Shown one piece after another: positions 1 to 13,524 of a stretch of DNA of 64,000 nucleotides. Origin of the DNA: Andrena cerasifolii (lineage: Eukaryota > Arthropoda > Insecta > Hymenoptera > Andrenidae); assembly GCF_050908995.1 (NCBI RefSeq), contig NC_135119.1, positions 18,815,001 to 18,879,000 on the forward strand. Direction: 5' to 3'. A model generated the notes under the pieces. That model was given only the letters and a program-made list of their open reading frames with translations, did not search any database and was not told the origin of the DNA. A program made the position numbers and the translations under genes. Numbering within the stretch: position 1 is the stretch's first letter; each line of letters opens with the position of its first letter.

Positions 1-67
1 ATTATAATATAAATATAACATGATATACAATATATATTATAATATAATAAATATAATATAATATTAC
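1..67. repeat. AT-rich simple sequence
   Basis: The first 67 bases are almost only A and T in irregular TAATATAA units. It is a degenerate microsatellite without other features. Confidence 0.6.
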
Positions 68-239
68 AACGTAGAAGGGAGACGATTCCGAGCGATCGAT
101 TTCGCTCCTTTCTTGCCGATGGCAAGAGCAAGATGGAACGAGAGCGAATCAGAGGGACTGAAAGCGAACGGTACGAGAAAGACGACGCGTTGATATTTTG
201 TCTCGCTCTGTTTTTCGGTCGCCCGATACTCCGTCCTAT

Positions 240-415
240 CTCTAATTTTTGGTATAACTTGAAAACTACTGGACCGATTTTGATAATTCTTTCTCCATTA
301 CCTAAGTTGATCGAAGCCAAACTAAATGCAATAAGTTTCACCAAAATCGGTTCAGTAGTTACGGAGAAATTCGCGGACAAACATAATACGTATAACATAC
401 ATACATACAAACACC
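240..415. mobile_element. Possible transposable-element relic with (ATAC)n tail
   Basis: The stretch has two facing segments about one accessible phrase: CTACTGGACCGATTTTG near 268 and CAAAATCGGTTCAGTAG near 341, which are partly complementary. A short CATACATACATAC run follows near 396-408. The pattern recalls ends of repetitive elements widespread in insects, but I cannot assign a class. The 114-codon open frame across it (133-477) is not taken as a gene. Confidence 0.35.
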
Positions 416-1369
416 TCGAACTGAGAACCTCTTTCTTTTTGAAGTCGATTAAAAAAGCTAGTGGACACTTTAAATAAGAAAAAAGTGAAAGTTTACGCTT
501 GAGCTTGCAAATATAAGAGAGCAAATGGGGTTAAAGTATCGAAGGCCGGAAAAGTTTCAATTAGAGACATCCAGTAATCATCTGGTTATACGTTTGTACT
601 TTGTCGAGCAACAAAGTCACTTTGCAGGCGGAAGCGTTCCATGCAATTACACGGAGCCATTTCCTTTTCACCAGTATATCCTGATATTACTCTATTATTT
701 ACGTCACTCGTGATGCCAGGTTTCCCCAGACGACCCATCATTATGTCAGCGAGAATAAGTGGTCAGACATTTAAGGTCAAGCGGCTTATATCTGCACGCA
801 TATGTACCCTGCATGGCTTCAATGACCCGCTTCTTCTTTGATACTTTCTTCGGACTTTCTTCTTTGAAACTATGTTGCCCTTAAAAACGTAGGTTGCGCG
901 TGTTCTCGTGGTATAATTCCAGAAGATAATTGAGCACCTCGCAGCAAGAGGGCTGCAGCTCCATTTCTGACAGTTTTTCAGTGATGATATGTAAAAAATA
1001 AAATGCTGCATCGATTGATGCGCGTTTCATGGAAATCCGATAACAAACGAGCGATTTATTGCAAACTTTGAATACCCATTACTGTTTCGCGCAATACGAA
1101 TGCTCCAGATTTGAAAAATTTGCCGAAAATAGAAATAGAAACTTATCAGCTCAATAACTACTTATTGTGTGAAAGTATATATCTTTCAATTATTGTTCTC
1201 TTTTTAATTAAGTCAAAGTGATAATTTTATACACCATTTTTTGTGATTTACTTGAAGTTGGTGGATATGGAGCTGCACTCCGCTTGTTGCAAGATCCTAA
1301 CTTCGAATTTGAAGTGATCCCTTCTCACGAAAAATAAATTAACCACCCAAATTGAAAGTGAAATTTAAA

Positions 1370-1815
1370 TAGTGACTCGTATTAATATTAGGACAGTTTT
1401 TAAAATCGCATAACTTTTTTAGAATTGGTCCAAACAACTTGAGTTTTTCTGAGAAGCTAGAAGGATTAGTTTGCTAACTGACGCGTTTCGTCGTTTTGAA
1501 AAAAAATGTATTTGGTTGGAATAGCGAAAAGAATAGTAAAGGTCGATTTTTAAACTTTTTTTTGTGAACTTATTGCAATCTACAAACGGTTTTTTTTTTA
1601 ATTTTCATTACAAGCTCACAAAAAAAAGTTTAAAAATCGACCTTTACTATTCCTTTCGCTATTCCAACCAAATACATTTTTTTTCAAAACGACGAAACGC
1701 GTCAGTTAGCAAACTAATCCTTCTAGCTCCTCAAAAAAACTCAAGTCGTTTGGACCAATTCTAAAAAAGTTATGCGTTTTTAAAAACTGTCCGAATATTA
1801 ATACGAGTCACTGTA
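1370..1815. mobile_element. Palindromic Tc1/mariner-type MITE, copy 1
   Basis: The element is a long imperfect inverted repeat. The left arm starts GTGACTCGTATTAATATT and the right arm ends AATATTAATACGAGTCAC, with a short centre near 1570-1600. Arms share ATCGCATAACTTTTTTAGA-type sequence with the element at 30775-31427, so the two are one family. A TA flank fits Tc1/mariner insertion. There is no coding capacity. Confidence 0.65.
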
Positions 1816-3387
1816 TACGTAAAATCTACGAACTGAAATTTAAATTCTTCTGTAATTTAAACGTGAGTAGCAATTATTAACATGACAAGGAATTATCCCA
1901 CAATAAGAAGTAGGTGCTTTCTTCCATCGATATGCGCTACTTGTAATCTTGCTCGCTGATACAAGCCAATTTGTCAGGATTAATCAATAACATTCAGAAG
2001 AACCGAGTTCCCAATATGTTTTATGAAGTGATTAGTGATACGGTATCGAGCAGATTAATCGCAGAATGCGAACGATAGATGTGGAAGTATTTCAGCTTGT
2101 GATGAACGTGGTCCAAGCAAGAAAACTGAAGAAAAGATGATTAACAGGCACGCGTGCTTTCGTAGATAATCGTTTACCAGGAATCCTTCGTTCATTTTCT
2201 CCAATGAGAAGGATGGAAATTCGCCAGACCGGATGCAAAAATGTTCTGGCATTTATGCTTTCCCCGAGATACCATTCATTACTATTTTTCTACTATCTAC
2301 CAACATCCGGAGTGCTCGCGCGTCGAGAACGAGCGTTCTGAGCGATTATAAATTAAACGGTAGTTAATATCGGCAATCACTGCGCACATATACTTTCTTG
2401 CTTCATACAATAATTGTCTGAGAGCTCACGGCGCGCTTAGAAGATTGGATTTTCTTCCACTTCTCTTCTGCGAGTTGTAATAAAACGAAAGTCAGATCGA
2501 AAAGGTAGATAACGTTTGGAATATTTCGAGAAACTCGGTTACCCGGTTAAAACGGAATAAATGAATATATTCCGCAGAAATTCGTCTGTTTCAACTAGAC
2601 AGGTTTCCGTGGATGAAATTCATGCAGCGATTTTAGATCGGCTTCGCGCTATCCTTGATTTACAGCTTCACTCAACGATCAAGGATTTTTAAAATATTTT
2701 TAAAAAGCAGATACACTGTGGAACTGTATATAGCAAAAATGAAAGGTTAGAGAAATAATTGGTATTAGAGTTGATGAATATACAATCCTCGGTCAGGAGA
2801 AAGTGACAAGTATCGTAATTAGCACGTTAAGGTCTGTACAAAAACACAGTGTAAAAAGTAAAAAAGGATTCTATCTACGACACGTGTAACTTCGTAGTGA
2901 CCCGTGTAGAAGTCGAGGAATATCGAATTGATGTAGAGACATGGCTCGTCGATAAATCACACCGAAATCCGGCTTTCGTTCGATTAAACGCGGGCGCGTG
3001 AAAAAATTCGCGAGGTGTCTTTCGAGGAGGATAAATTATTCGGTGAAAGCCGATCGAATTCCCCTTTCTGCGCTGCATGGCAACCGTGACCGAGGCATTC
3101 GAGTAATTACCGCCCCGCGAGTAGAAACAAGAAATGAAAGAAAGTGAATAGATGCGGAGAAAGGGCTGCAGGATTTAGGAAGCCGACAGATTAAAAGCTT
3201 TCTGCGAGTGTAATTAGTACGTAATGAACGAACACTTAATCGATCTTTTTCACATTCCGCTCACACTGTTTTACTCGTGTCTACCATAAGCCGAGGAAAA
3301 CAGGATGTTCAACGTTTTGATTTGCCTTCTTTCTGAATATTAAAATGTTTGATGTGTGGTTCGTGGGTCATTAGTGACCCATGATTA

Positions 3388-3518
3388 CAGAGTTGGGCAT
3401 TATACGAATTAAAAATATATTCGAATGAAAAATTATTCGTCATGCTTGAATGACTTTTATTCGCAAATCTTATTCGAGATCGTTCGAATAAAAATTTATT
3501 CGTAGAATGCCCAACTCT
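3388..3518. mobile_element. Short inverted-repeat element, GTTGGGCATT family, copy 1
   Basis: The 131-bp element has ends CAGAGTTGGGCATT and AATGCCCAACTCTG, and the middle is rich in ATTCG. It shares its ends and internal words with 44689-45197. The CAG...CTG ends resemble hAT elements, but I could not find a clean 8-bp target duplication. Confidence 0.6.
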
Positions 3519-4218
3519 GCCATGAGAAATTTTACACGTGTTCCTATATATTTGAATATCGCAGTAGAAATTTTGTATTATCTTCTAAGGACCCACCGAG
3601 AGGTTGAAATTTAGTCGTAGCACGGAGCCTGTTAATGCCACTAATGATTAAGAAGCAAAATGGAGCACGCACATACAATAGTGTAGTGACGAAGATAGAC
3701 CGACGAACACAGAAGGCCTTCGAGTTATTCTTGTTACTATCGTCATGGATGTTAACGAATGAATTAGATGCAACTCTCTTGGATCTTTGCCGATGAATGG
3801 TTCATATTCTTCCCTGACGAATAACTCTGTTATTTACACCTAACAATTCCGCTTAAAGCCGAATCCTGTCTTATAATTATAACAGCACGAAGTGTAAGTG
3901 TGAATTGAATTTCTAGGCGAACGGGCAAAATCTAGAATCTTTTTCACAGTTTTCGCGGAGAAAAAAGAAAACGCGCCTTTCACTTAGCCATGGGTGGTTT
4001 ACAAAAACCTGAGCCGTGCAGCGGACTATGGTCGTCGAGTGAAATCTCGAATTCCACAGGTTCGTAAAAAGGTGTCAGTGCTCCGCCGCACTGAAGAAAC
4101 AAAGGAAACTCGAGGTTTCCGATTCGCATTGATTTTCCTCGATTCTGATCGAAGACAGCTGTATTATCTTTTATAAACCTGTTCAAATCTCCAGGCATCT
4201 TCAATTTCTAACAAGAAA

Positions 4219-4350
4219 AATTAAAAAAATTAAAAAACCCGACTGCTTAAAAAAACATTAGAAAAGATTAATTTTTAATTTAATTTTTTTATTAATTTAA
4301 TTTTTTTAATTTTTTTTTAAGCAGTCGGGTTTTTTAATTTTTTTAATTTT
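4219..4350. repeat. AT-rich inverted repeat with AACCCGACTGCTTAA ends
   Basis: ACCCGACTGCTTAAAAAAA near 4237 is matched by TTTTTTTTAAGCAGTCGGG ending near 4329, and the flanking A/T tracts also pair. It is a small foldback element of about 130 bp with no class assigned. Confidence 0.55.
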
Positions 4351-6290
4351 TATTTAATTTTTTTTTTAAATGTTTTTTTTATTTTTTTTATATCCTATAA
4401 CATTCGGAACGTCAAGACAATTCTAAAGACACCTCATTTGTCCAAATCGGTGTATCCGTACAGACTCTAGAGCGTAACATGGACATACATATATAGCCTG
4501 ATAAACACAATACCCTCCTTTGCGTGCCGCAGTCGGTTAAAATACATATTACAATTGCGGAAGTAAAATGGTGAACGATGCATAAGTCCCAAAGGAACAA
4601 AAAATCATTCTTTTAACACTGTGAATGCTAGAATAATTTATTTCACTTTTATAAACCTGTCGCAAGATAGATCGGAGATCGTAAGTAGCAACGTCGCTGT
4701 GGTTGAAAAGCAAATGCATAATAAAAGCAGCTTGTATTAAAAAAAAAATTTACTACAAATTATTTTATCCTTTTTAGTCTTCGAGAATTTTAATCTTTGT
4801 CATCTACACGAAATTCTATGAAAGCTTGTTTTTAAAATAAAAATTTTTACTATAAATTATCTTATGCTATTTGAATAGTGAATACATTGTACTGTCAACA
4901 GAACTACGTATGCTTCCAAAATTTCAAGTCGATCGGCTATGTAGAAGAGGGTCAAAATTAGCTTGCAAGATTTCACCCTAACTAACGAACTCACAAGTGA
5001 AGCTAAATAAAAGCTTTTAAAATGTTTACTCCTGGCACTTACATCATTCACCGTTTCAACTTCTCAATTTACCCACATAAGTTGAGCCTCCTCCATTCCC
5101 TATTTTCCGTCACGCTTTCATTGCTGTTATCAGTCGTATTACCAACCGCAACCTGCCCTCGGCGCAATAAAATCGATATTATCGTTATTGCTAGGTGCTC
5201 CTTCCTTTGTAGTACCCCCGTTGCAAGAGTCACGCGATGTCCTCAAAAGAAGAGTAACTTTTGCAAAGCACACGCGATCCTCAATGCCGCCGTGCACCTT
5301 GCAACGGATTATTACGGCTACGTGTTCATTAACGAATGTATCAAAGGACAGGAACACGGCTAGAGGCGAGCACAAAAGGAGCGCCGCGGGTTCCAGGGGA
5401 ATAAAAAGGTCGGCTGATGGAAAGCAATGAATTTCACACTGACCTACAGGAAGCCGCGCAGAATGTGTGGAATAATTGCGAGAGCGGAGCGGCAATATGT
5501 ATCGTGTGTATTACATGTAATATACGATCTGCGTTATCACGCTCGAACGAGTGCGTTCAGTAGAGCAGAAATTGCTTGCTCTTCCTGCAGTAGCCATCCT
5601 TTTGCGTGGCCTGGGGATATCGTTAGGTAAAGTTGCATGGAAACTCGGGACGGAGGTAGTAAAGAGGAGCTTGGACTGCTCGATATGAAATACAACGGCT
5701 AATTGCTCTTTACGGGGTAATTTTGTTAGGCGAGGATATGGAAGCGATCGAACTACGAAAAATGCCCTTGCTGTAAATGGTAAGTTGTAAATTGCAAGAT
5801 CTTTCGGATAAATTACAGTTGGCGACTAATATCGTTTCATAGCGATTATTATCTGAAGCTTCATATTTAGAGCGAACTTATGCTGCAGGAATGTCGTCAG
5901 GCATTCTGATTAATGTCATTATTTATAAACAAAGTTGGGTGTACGACCCTCGTGATTATTATCCAGACGATGTCTATTTTCGCTAATTCAATTGTTAAGA
6001 GCACTTGCATCGTGGAAGTTCGTGGAGTGTAAAATAGGTGGGCATTAGATGTAGCTGCACAGGCAAACAGTTCACAAAATTGTACTCGTTGTGCATCAAA
6101 CAGCCCCATTGTACAGATTAATTCCTATTCGAATCTGTATTTAAACAACTTGCATTTAATATTCAACTCTGCTTCCTGCAATAACGACGACTCATCCTAA
6201 TCGAATTGTTCTAGTAAATGACAAATTTCAGAGCAAGGGTTAAAGACAGTATAGAGAAGATACCGTCACCATTCACAGCTTGCATTAAAC

Positions 6291-6677
6291 CGTCAGGGAT
6301 CCAGTTCCTGATCGCTTAAGAGTAACTACCGCGGGTTTTTAAACGTGTAAAGGGAAAAGTTAACCAAATTTAAAAGATTTTTTGTTGTTTCAGTAAATCT
6401 ATGTTTTATCTTTAATTTGGTATTAAAAAAGTGCACACATAATAATTATTTTATAATTTAAATTTGAAAGTTAATAATGCAAAGGGAGTAGTTTTTGATC
6501 ACCTTCGCACGTTTTACTATGAGCTACCAAATTTTGCGTATAAATTTCAAAATACTTGATAATTATTTAGTAATTTGTTAGAATTAATTTGTACCATAAT
6601 AAGCTTATTATTTGGTGTATTTTCCGAAACTGATCAGGAATTGGGTTCTGATCAGGTACTGGGTCCTTGACGGAAAT
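6291..6677. repeat. Inverted-repeat element with CCGTCAGGGATCCAG ends
   Basis: CCGTCAGGGATCCAGTTCC near 6291 faces GTACTGGGTCCTTGACGG ending near 6674. The 380-bp interior is AT-rich and open for nothing. It is probably a decayed MITE and ends just before the 83-bp tandem array. Confidence 0.45.
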
Positions 6678-6685
6678 TATTCAAA

Positions 6686-7090
6686 ACGCGCGAACATTCA
6701 GAGCACCCCTTTGAAACCGAACAGATACAAATTTACCAACAAAACAACCAAAACGTCACAAGCCTAAAACGCGCGAACATTCAGAGCACTCCTTTGAAAC
6801 CAAACAGATACAAATTTACCATAAAAAAACCAAAACATCGCAAGTCTAAAACGCGCGAACATTCAGAGCACCCCTTTGAAACCGAACAGATACAAATTTA
6901 CCATAAAAAAACCAAAACATCGCAAGTCCAAAACGCGCGAACATTCAGAGCACCCCTTTGAAACCGAACAGATACAAATTTACCAGCAGAAGAACCAAAA
7001 AGTAACAAGCCTAAAACGCGCGAACATTCAGAGCAACCCTTCGAAACCGAACAGATACAAATTTACCAACAACCACAACGTCACAAGCCC
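6686..7090. repeat. Five-copy tandem repeat, unit 82-83 bp
   Basis: Units start with ACGCGCGAACATTCAGAG at 6686, 6769, 6851, 6933 and 7016. Each contains a GAAACCGAACAGATACAAAT-type core and an A/C-rich tail. The units are nearly identical, so the array is young or homogenised. The open frame across it (6876-7130) is a product of the repeat and not a gene. Confidence 0.85.
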
Positions 7091-8925
7091 ATTTCACTGT
7101 TTCCCGGTGCTAGATGCATCCCTCAACTAGCGCCCCATTATACTGTTTTACAAACTGCGCACATGCTGTTTTCGCAGCGATGCGAGCCGCGATACAGGGT
7201 GCCCCATTAACAGAAACGGTAACTTAATTTATTACCGTCCTCTCATCGACAGAATCACGGCCGTTCGCGCCAATATATTATTACTACTTTCTCCGCGAGC
7301 GTGCCCAGCCATTTATCACGTTAGAAAATGAATAACGAGATGAGGAGATACAGCGTCTCGCGCCGATGACCACGGCGCGTCTTAATGATTAATTAACGGC
7401 CCTCCCCCGGCCAGCGAAAAGATCTCGAAATTCCATGTACGTACATGCAAGCGGCGCAGTGGTACGTCTCAATCCTTCCAGCGACACAGCGTGTCGGGAT
7501 GTAATCGTTTATTCATAAGGCTGTCTTTCACCAGCGTCATATCTATCCTGGACGCTTTCGTTCCGATCCACCACGTGTTTACAGGGGCAATTTACATAAT
7601 TCCAGCCAGCGTGCGCGCGCGTTAATTGGATAACAGTTCCACGGCCCTCGTCGTTTTGGTTGCGATCGCCTGCCACCAGCAACAGGCTCCTTTCAATTCA
7701 GCGCGTTTTACGGGTAATAAGGCGATTAGGCGCGCGAGTTTCGCGTGTCGGTGCACTCCCACACGGCGCGTTACGAAAGGGACGCTGAAACGGGTCAACG
7801 TTAACGCGAGAATGAGTGCAAGCTCGTTACATCGAATGTGTACGGATGTTTCTGTGCGGGGGGGGAACAGTCGAGGGAGGATTGGGTGACTGTTCTTGGG
7901 ATTTCTATTCCGTTCTTAATCCTTGACCGAGTACCTTGTGCCTTTGTAGTCCCTCTTACTCGCCTGTGGGGGCTCTACGTATCCAAATGAGATTTCACTC
8001 CGCAGGTGATTTATTAAGGTATCGCTGGATTTTTATTGATCCTCAATTATCGTCCATCGATGCACGAGTAGAAATGGAATTTCTGATGCGAATGGACAGG
8101 GTGGTATTTAGAGTTTAGTAATTGCGTTGTTTCTATTAATAAAGCTTGGCACGCCAGTGACTTTGAACTAGAAAGAGACTTTGTCCGACCCAGTTTACTT
8201 TTACTAATTTTCTGGTCGTTGATATTCATTGCAAGTAGCGATGGAATGCATTTTTATTAATATTGGATAAGTCTTGGGGTAAACCAACCAGTGAATGACC
8301 GAATTGTTGAATCTATGGATCTTTGAGATTAATACTTGAATATATTTAAGTATAACAAAACAACTGTTGAAGTTGTATTTAAATTTATTTTTCTTGAAAG
8401 TTCTATAAAAATAATTACGTATTCTTATTGTAATTTAAAAGAAAACAATTATAAAATGCAAAACGTGTAGAAGCCCAGTAAGTGACAGCATACTTTTAAT
8501 AAGAATTGTACTTATTAATATTTGCTTAATACGCGTAACTAAAAATATAGAATATTAACTACTCTCCATTTATAAACATATAATAATGTTTAAATTTATA
8601 ATTGACATTTCTTTGCTTAATGGTCGTTCACTGGTATGCGGTCAATTACTGGTTGGTTTGCCCTAGTTGAATTGTGAAATTGTTGGGGAGATCCCAGTTG
8701 TAATATTTCAAGTTTAGATATCTTGCAAACTTTTTATAATAAATATAGAATATTCTTCTTATTATTCTAAGACTAATATCCCGCTTGTCCGATTCTGCGA
8801 ATGTGGTTTGCAAAGACTGGTGCAATTCATCAGCAAACGCGATGGGGAATGCAAACGCGGATCGATAGATGTTATTCATAGCGATCGCGTCGTGCAATTT
8901 TCGTTTTGCGTAGCTTCAGATCCAC

Positions 8926-9612
8926 GTACTATTACCCGGCCGAAAGAAGATCCCCAAGAGGCGGGCTCGAGCATTACAGTCCGTCGCTATGACGATTGAT
9001 CGAATCACCTATTTGGGCACATTTTTAAAGACGCGGCACACGTATTTTGGTTATTGGCTGAAGTAGGCACATACATTGTCGCACCGCGCGACGAAGAGAG
9101 CGCACAAAACACATCGAGATCGGGTGGAATAGAGCGATCTGACCGACGAGCGCCAAAGCAATAGCGTAGGCATCTCAGACGGTTAACCATTAATATATAA
9201 TAACATAAAAATTTCCTTATTTTTCAAACAATCTGTGCGACATTGCGTTTGGGTTTATTTTAATCAGAAAAATCTAACCAAACCAATGATAATACTTTCC
9301 TGAATATATTGTGAAAAATAAGGAAATTTTTATGTTATTATATATTAATGGTTAACCGTCTGAGATGCCTACGCTATTGCTTTGGCGCTTGTCGGTCAGA
9401 TCGCTCTATTCCACTCGATCTCGATGGGTTTTGTTCGCTCTCTTTGTCGCGCGGTGCGACAATGTATGTGCCTACTTCAGCCAATAACCAAAATACGTGT
9501 GCCGCGTCATTAAAAGTGTGCCCAAATAGATGATTCGACCAATCGTCATAGCGACGGACTGTATCGCCCGAGCCCGCCTCTTGGGGATCTTCTTTCGGCC
9601 GGGTAATAGTAC
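8926..9612. mobile_element. Large foldback element, two ~300-bp inverted arms
   Basis: The left arm (8926-9226) and right arm (9312-9612) are close reverse complements around an 85-bp loop. The ends are GTACTATTACCCGGCC and GGCCGGGTAATAGTAC. Arms include GTTAACCATTAATATA near the loop. The paired 61-codon frames in the two arms are the same sequence read twice. There is no transposase and no clear target duplication. It is GC-richer than other elements here. Confidence 0.7.
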
Positions 9613-10239
9613 ACTTGCCCCTGCAGGTCCCCACTCGATCAAGTGGTTCAATTTATCGAAGTTGCGCGGCTGAAGGAAGGAATAAACTTTTTTCCCCGAG
9701 CACTTCGCATTTGGAGCGGCCGTGTTATTGGTAAAACGAATATCGATTTGGCAGGTAACGGGACGCTGGCAGAGAATAATATCGGGTGATCTTCCAGGAA
9801 GATGTCAGCCATTGAACACACATTACTACTCCGAAACGCAAAATAGCCTGCTGTGTAAACGTCCGCGTCTCGTTTAAATGAACAGTGTAAATCTAGGTCA
9901 CGTCGATAAAATTTTGCACGAATTCAATTCCATCGAAGTCGAAGACCAAGTCAACGAACAATTAAAATGAAAATTCGATAACATTTAATACTCTAAAAAA
10001 TCATCCACTCCCATTCTTAGAATTCCCAATATTCAACCTCGCAAGTATACACAAAAGAAAAGGACAAAATTTAATTAGACTCGAATTGGTGCACGTGACA
10101 ATTAAAACTTAAGACAAACATTCAGAGCCTTCTCCATTTCCCTGCTCCTCGTAAAAGGTATTCGTCAGCGCATTTTTCAAACCGTGAGTAACAACTGATG
10201 ATGTTTCCCAGGCGTGCACAGTTGACTCAGAGATTTTAA

Positions 10240-11300
10240 TTAAATCAGTAGTTACGCAGTCAGTTTGATACAATTACTCCTTAGCTACTCTGTGGATTTC
10301 GTTCAGCAGAATCGCAGAGATTTGAATGCGACTTGTTCAAGGCCAGCCAGTGTGACGTTCAAAAGGATCTACGGCTGGATTAACAGATACGGAAGCGTAC
10401 GTACTGGCATCATCGCCTGGCAGATCCTTCGCGATAATCTCCTGGTACGTGAAACAGGTATCCGGTGAGTCTTTCCTGACAGTGCTCTCCGGTTTTGCAA
10501 ACATCATCGCGATCGACTCTCGTAAGTCGGTTAACTGTTCTCGAAATTCCTGCGCCAGTTACAAGCTGCTCCAAAACACCGTGACTGGCTTCCATACACG
10601 CTAACGGATCAGCCACAAAAAGAGCATCGACGAATTTCACTTTACTCCACGAATCTCTTGTATCGTTCCTAATGAACCGCCCGAGTTTGCCAGTGTACAG
10701 CTGAAGTATTCTTTGCAAGCCCGATCGTTCCAACACCGAACGAAACTGTTAAGAGAAACTGGAAAAGATCGGTACTGAATTAAACTATCGTTTAAGCGCC
10801 GATAGCGTATGCACAATTTGATCACTGACTCCTTCGCTTTGAATTCAATTAAAGGACACAGCCTATCCTTCAGGATAACTTAATTCGCGACTCGAACGTT
10901 GGAACCGCTCGACTTGCCGCGATCAGGTGTCTGAAACGTCAATTCACGCGTGGCACGACGGATCAGCTGTTGCGACACGAACGAGAGGCAAACGACTCTG
11001 CTCGGTGTGTTCCACGCGTGAGGGAAACCAGCTACTGAGCGCGCTCGCCGGACGGACGATTCTCCCGCAATTTCAACGACGGAGACGAGAACGGCCGAGT
11101 ACCGGTTCGTGCGGCTCCGTCGGTGGGTGCCTCTTATAAGGTGAGATTCAAAGGTGCACCGATCCACTCCCTCGCGCAGCACGTCCACCTACGCGCGTGC
11201 ACCCACGCGCCGCGCCGGCGAGCGGAGCCCTGATTACTGATCGCGATCGATGTATAAAATGAGCAAATACGATCCACCATCGGTCGCGATCTTGATTTCC
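10240..11300. other. GC- and CpG-rich block downstream of klar, function unknown
   Basis: The block between about 10880 and 11240 is much richer in CpG than its surroundings and contains TATAAG (near 11136) and TATAAAAT (near 11251). On the plus strand, CAGTCAGTTTGA near 10256 resembles an insect initiator, and CCGGTGAGTC near 10464 is a good donor. Together these could be a promoter and first exon of an unseen transcript. No coding sequence was recognised, so this is weak. Confidence 0.2.
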
Positions 11301-13518
11301 TATTTCTGACCTCGGGTGGAAGGGAGGTAAGCTTTCAAGGCTCTGCGGAATACTCTTCACTGTCGATGGTTTATTGGGTTGGCGATCGAGGGATAAAGCG
11401 CTACTGGAAAGTTATTAGAGAGTCACGTCTTGCTGTATTTATTTCCATTTTAGAAGAGTGGCTATTGCAGACGAAGATGCTAATAAATTGAAGATTACTA
11501 GACTGGTTTACCTTGGCTTGAAGGCTTTCTCTCCACGGGTACCACTTTTTGGGTACAGCGATTTTAGATTTTTTTTTTAGTGTTATTGCAGTGTTTTCTT
11601 TTTGTGCAATTGTTTGAGAAATGCATAGTACGTGGAGCGTTGTGGATAACTGTAAAACTGAAATCATTTTCAGATTACGTGGCGTGCGAAATGTTAATTG
11701 AATAATAAATGACTAGACAGATATTGTAATTAAGCCGATGGTTTCTTTGTTTCAATTAAATCACGTTAAATGCTAAACTAAGTAGTTACGCTTGAAATGT
11801 ATATCATCGTGCGATATACGTCAGAGTTAATTGGAACCTCTACGAATAATTATTGCTCGCGCTTAAGTACTGCGTAACGACTGTTTGCTACAGTAATTAA
11901 GCAAATAGAATTAACGGGTATAGTGAACAGATCTTAAAAACATTTCATGCTGCAGGCAGATAAAGGGTGCAAGAAACAATTATAATTCCGTTCGAAGTAC
12001 TATATAATTAACCGTGATTAAATGAACTGAATGTATTTAAGATAAATGAATCTGATTCCGTAATAAATCTATTTAATACATAATAATTCGTGATAATAGG
12101 GGATTATTATACGGAAGTCGACAAACTTATTACGCATGCTGTTCTTAATCAACTACTGCTCTGCAAATAAACTTTGGTATACACAAAAAATTCTGCGACA
12201 TGAAAATTCTGATTGTAAGATAAATATCGAAATCGTCGGTTAATACACTAAAATTCTACTGATCTAACGACATGGTCCTGCAATCGAAATCTCCCCTAAA
12301 GGTAACACAAAAGAAACAAGAGAATAATTAGTAAGAAGCCACAAGAAAGCAGTGTTTATTACAATAATAATTACAATCAACGTATACAAAAGTCAACTAA
12401 AAATGAAGATACTCTAAAGCTCCGTTACAATCGCAACTCTCTATCGTCGCGAGAAAATCAATGTAACGAGAAAAAGTATCCACTAAAAATACTGTATAAT
12501 CGAGCCACGTTAGAAAATCAAATATTGATTTCGTACAAGACGAATTCGCGTACAATTCGCGTTTCCTTTCGCAATATCTACTTTTCCATGAATAAAAGTA
12601 ATACAAAGGCAGTACATGAATTTTAAATCGATCTACGCGAAGCTTCTGACGAAAATAATACTTATTATTGGTCAAAATTTGACGAGACTGTCTCTCTCTC
12701 TCTCTCAACAAACGATTTAACGCATCGCATTACATAAAATTGCAATGAGATGCTTGCTGCTCGTTAAGGGCATTACGTTCGACCAAAGTGTAAACATGAA
12801 TGTGCAAAATAATTCAGTAACTGAGCATGCAACTAATCGAGCTATGGTTCAGGCAAAATTTACACATGCACTTATATGTATACATATACGCTACATGAAG
12901 TCTTGTATCATACACGTTGCTTTCGTGCGCAAAGCATATGCAAGTTAACTTCTAAATTTAACGATTAAAGTAGCTTTCCAGTGGAAGGTCGTCAGTTTCT
13001 AAATAATGTATGCATGAAAATTTCGAGATTTCGTACGTGCACGACGTAGCATGAGAATTGAAATATTAAGTGGAAAACTCAGTGATGCGAGAAACTTGGA
13101 TCACTCAACATGCTTCGCAATTTAAACTCCACAGAATTTTATACAAAATTGATTGTCGAAGGAGGGATTGATAGGTAACATCGTTTTAAATGCATACACC
13201 TATCAAGAATACATCTTATAGAGTAAGTCGAAAGTAAAGTTGCATATTCGTTATGCTAATTGTTGCGGATCAGTCTTTATAAATAACTTAAAACGGTATA
13301 TACACATGAATTACTGAAACGTCGTTTAAATTTACCTTGCTTAAGGATCTACACGCGTAAATGAACAGGGTTTTCGTTAGTTACCACTCTTAAGGATTTT
13401 ACGAAACGTAAAACAGACTAATTCTAAGCTCATAAGTGTCCGCGACACAATTTTAAAGGCTACGAAACGTTTAATTATATTTCGATACCAATGTGTACGA
13501 AAAACTGCTCTAAATGTA

Positions 13519-13524
13519 TTTAAT
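13519..13524 (-). terminator. ATTAAA polyadenylation signal candidate for the tail-anchored form
   Basis: ATTAAA, the commonest variant signal, lies about 230 bp after the TAA of extended exon 10 on the same strand. It is the nearest good candidate. The region is AT-rich, so chance occurrence is likely. Confidence 0.3.

Noticed and set aside
6876..7130. 84-codon repetitive open frame
   Set aside because: Produced by the 83-bp tandem array.
9005..9533. Two 61-codon frames with nearly the same protein on opposite strands
   Set aside because: They are the two arms of the inverted repeat at 8926-9612, not a gene pair.
10410..10736. 108-codon minus-strand open frame left of klar
   Set aside because: The protein has no recognisable motif, no phase-consistent link to klar exon 10, and other frames here are also open. 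Kept only as a weak regulatory block.
12397..12711. 104-codon minus-strand open frame
   Set aside because: It is AT-rich with Tyr/Phe/Lys-rich composition, begins in a (CT)n run, and has no splice sites that fit klar. Probably open by chance.
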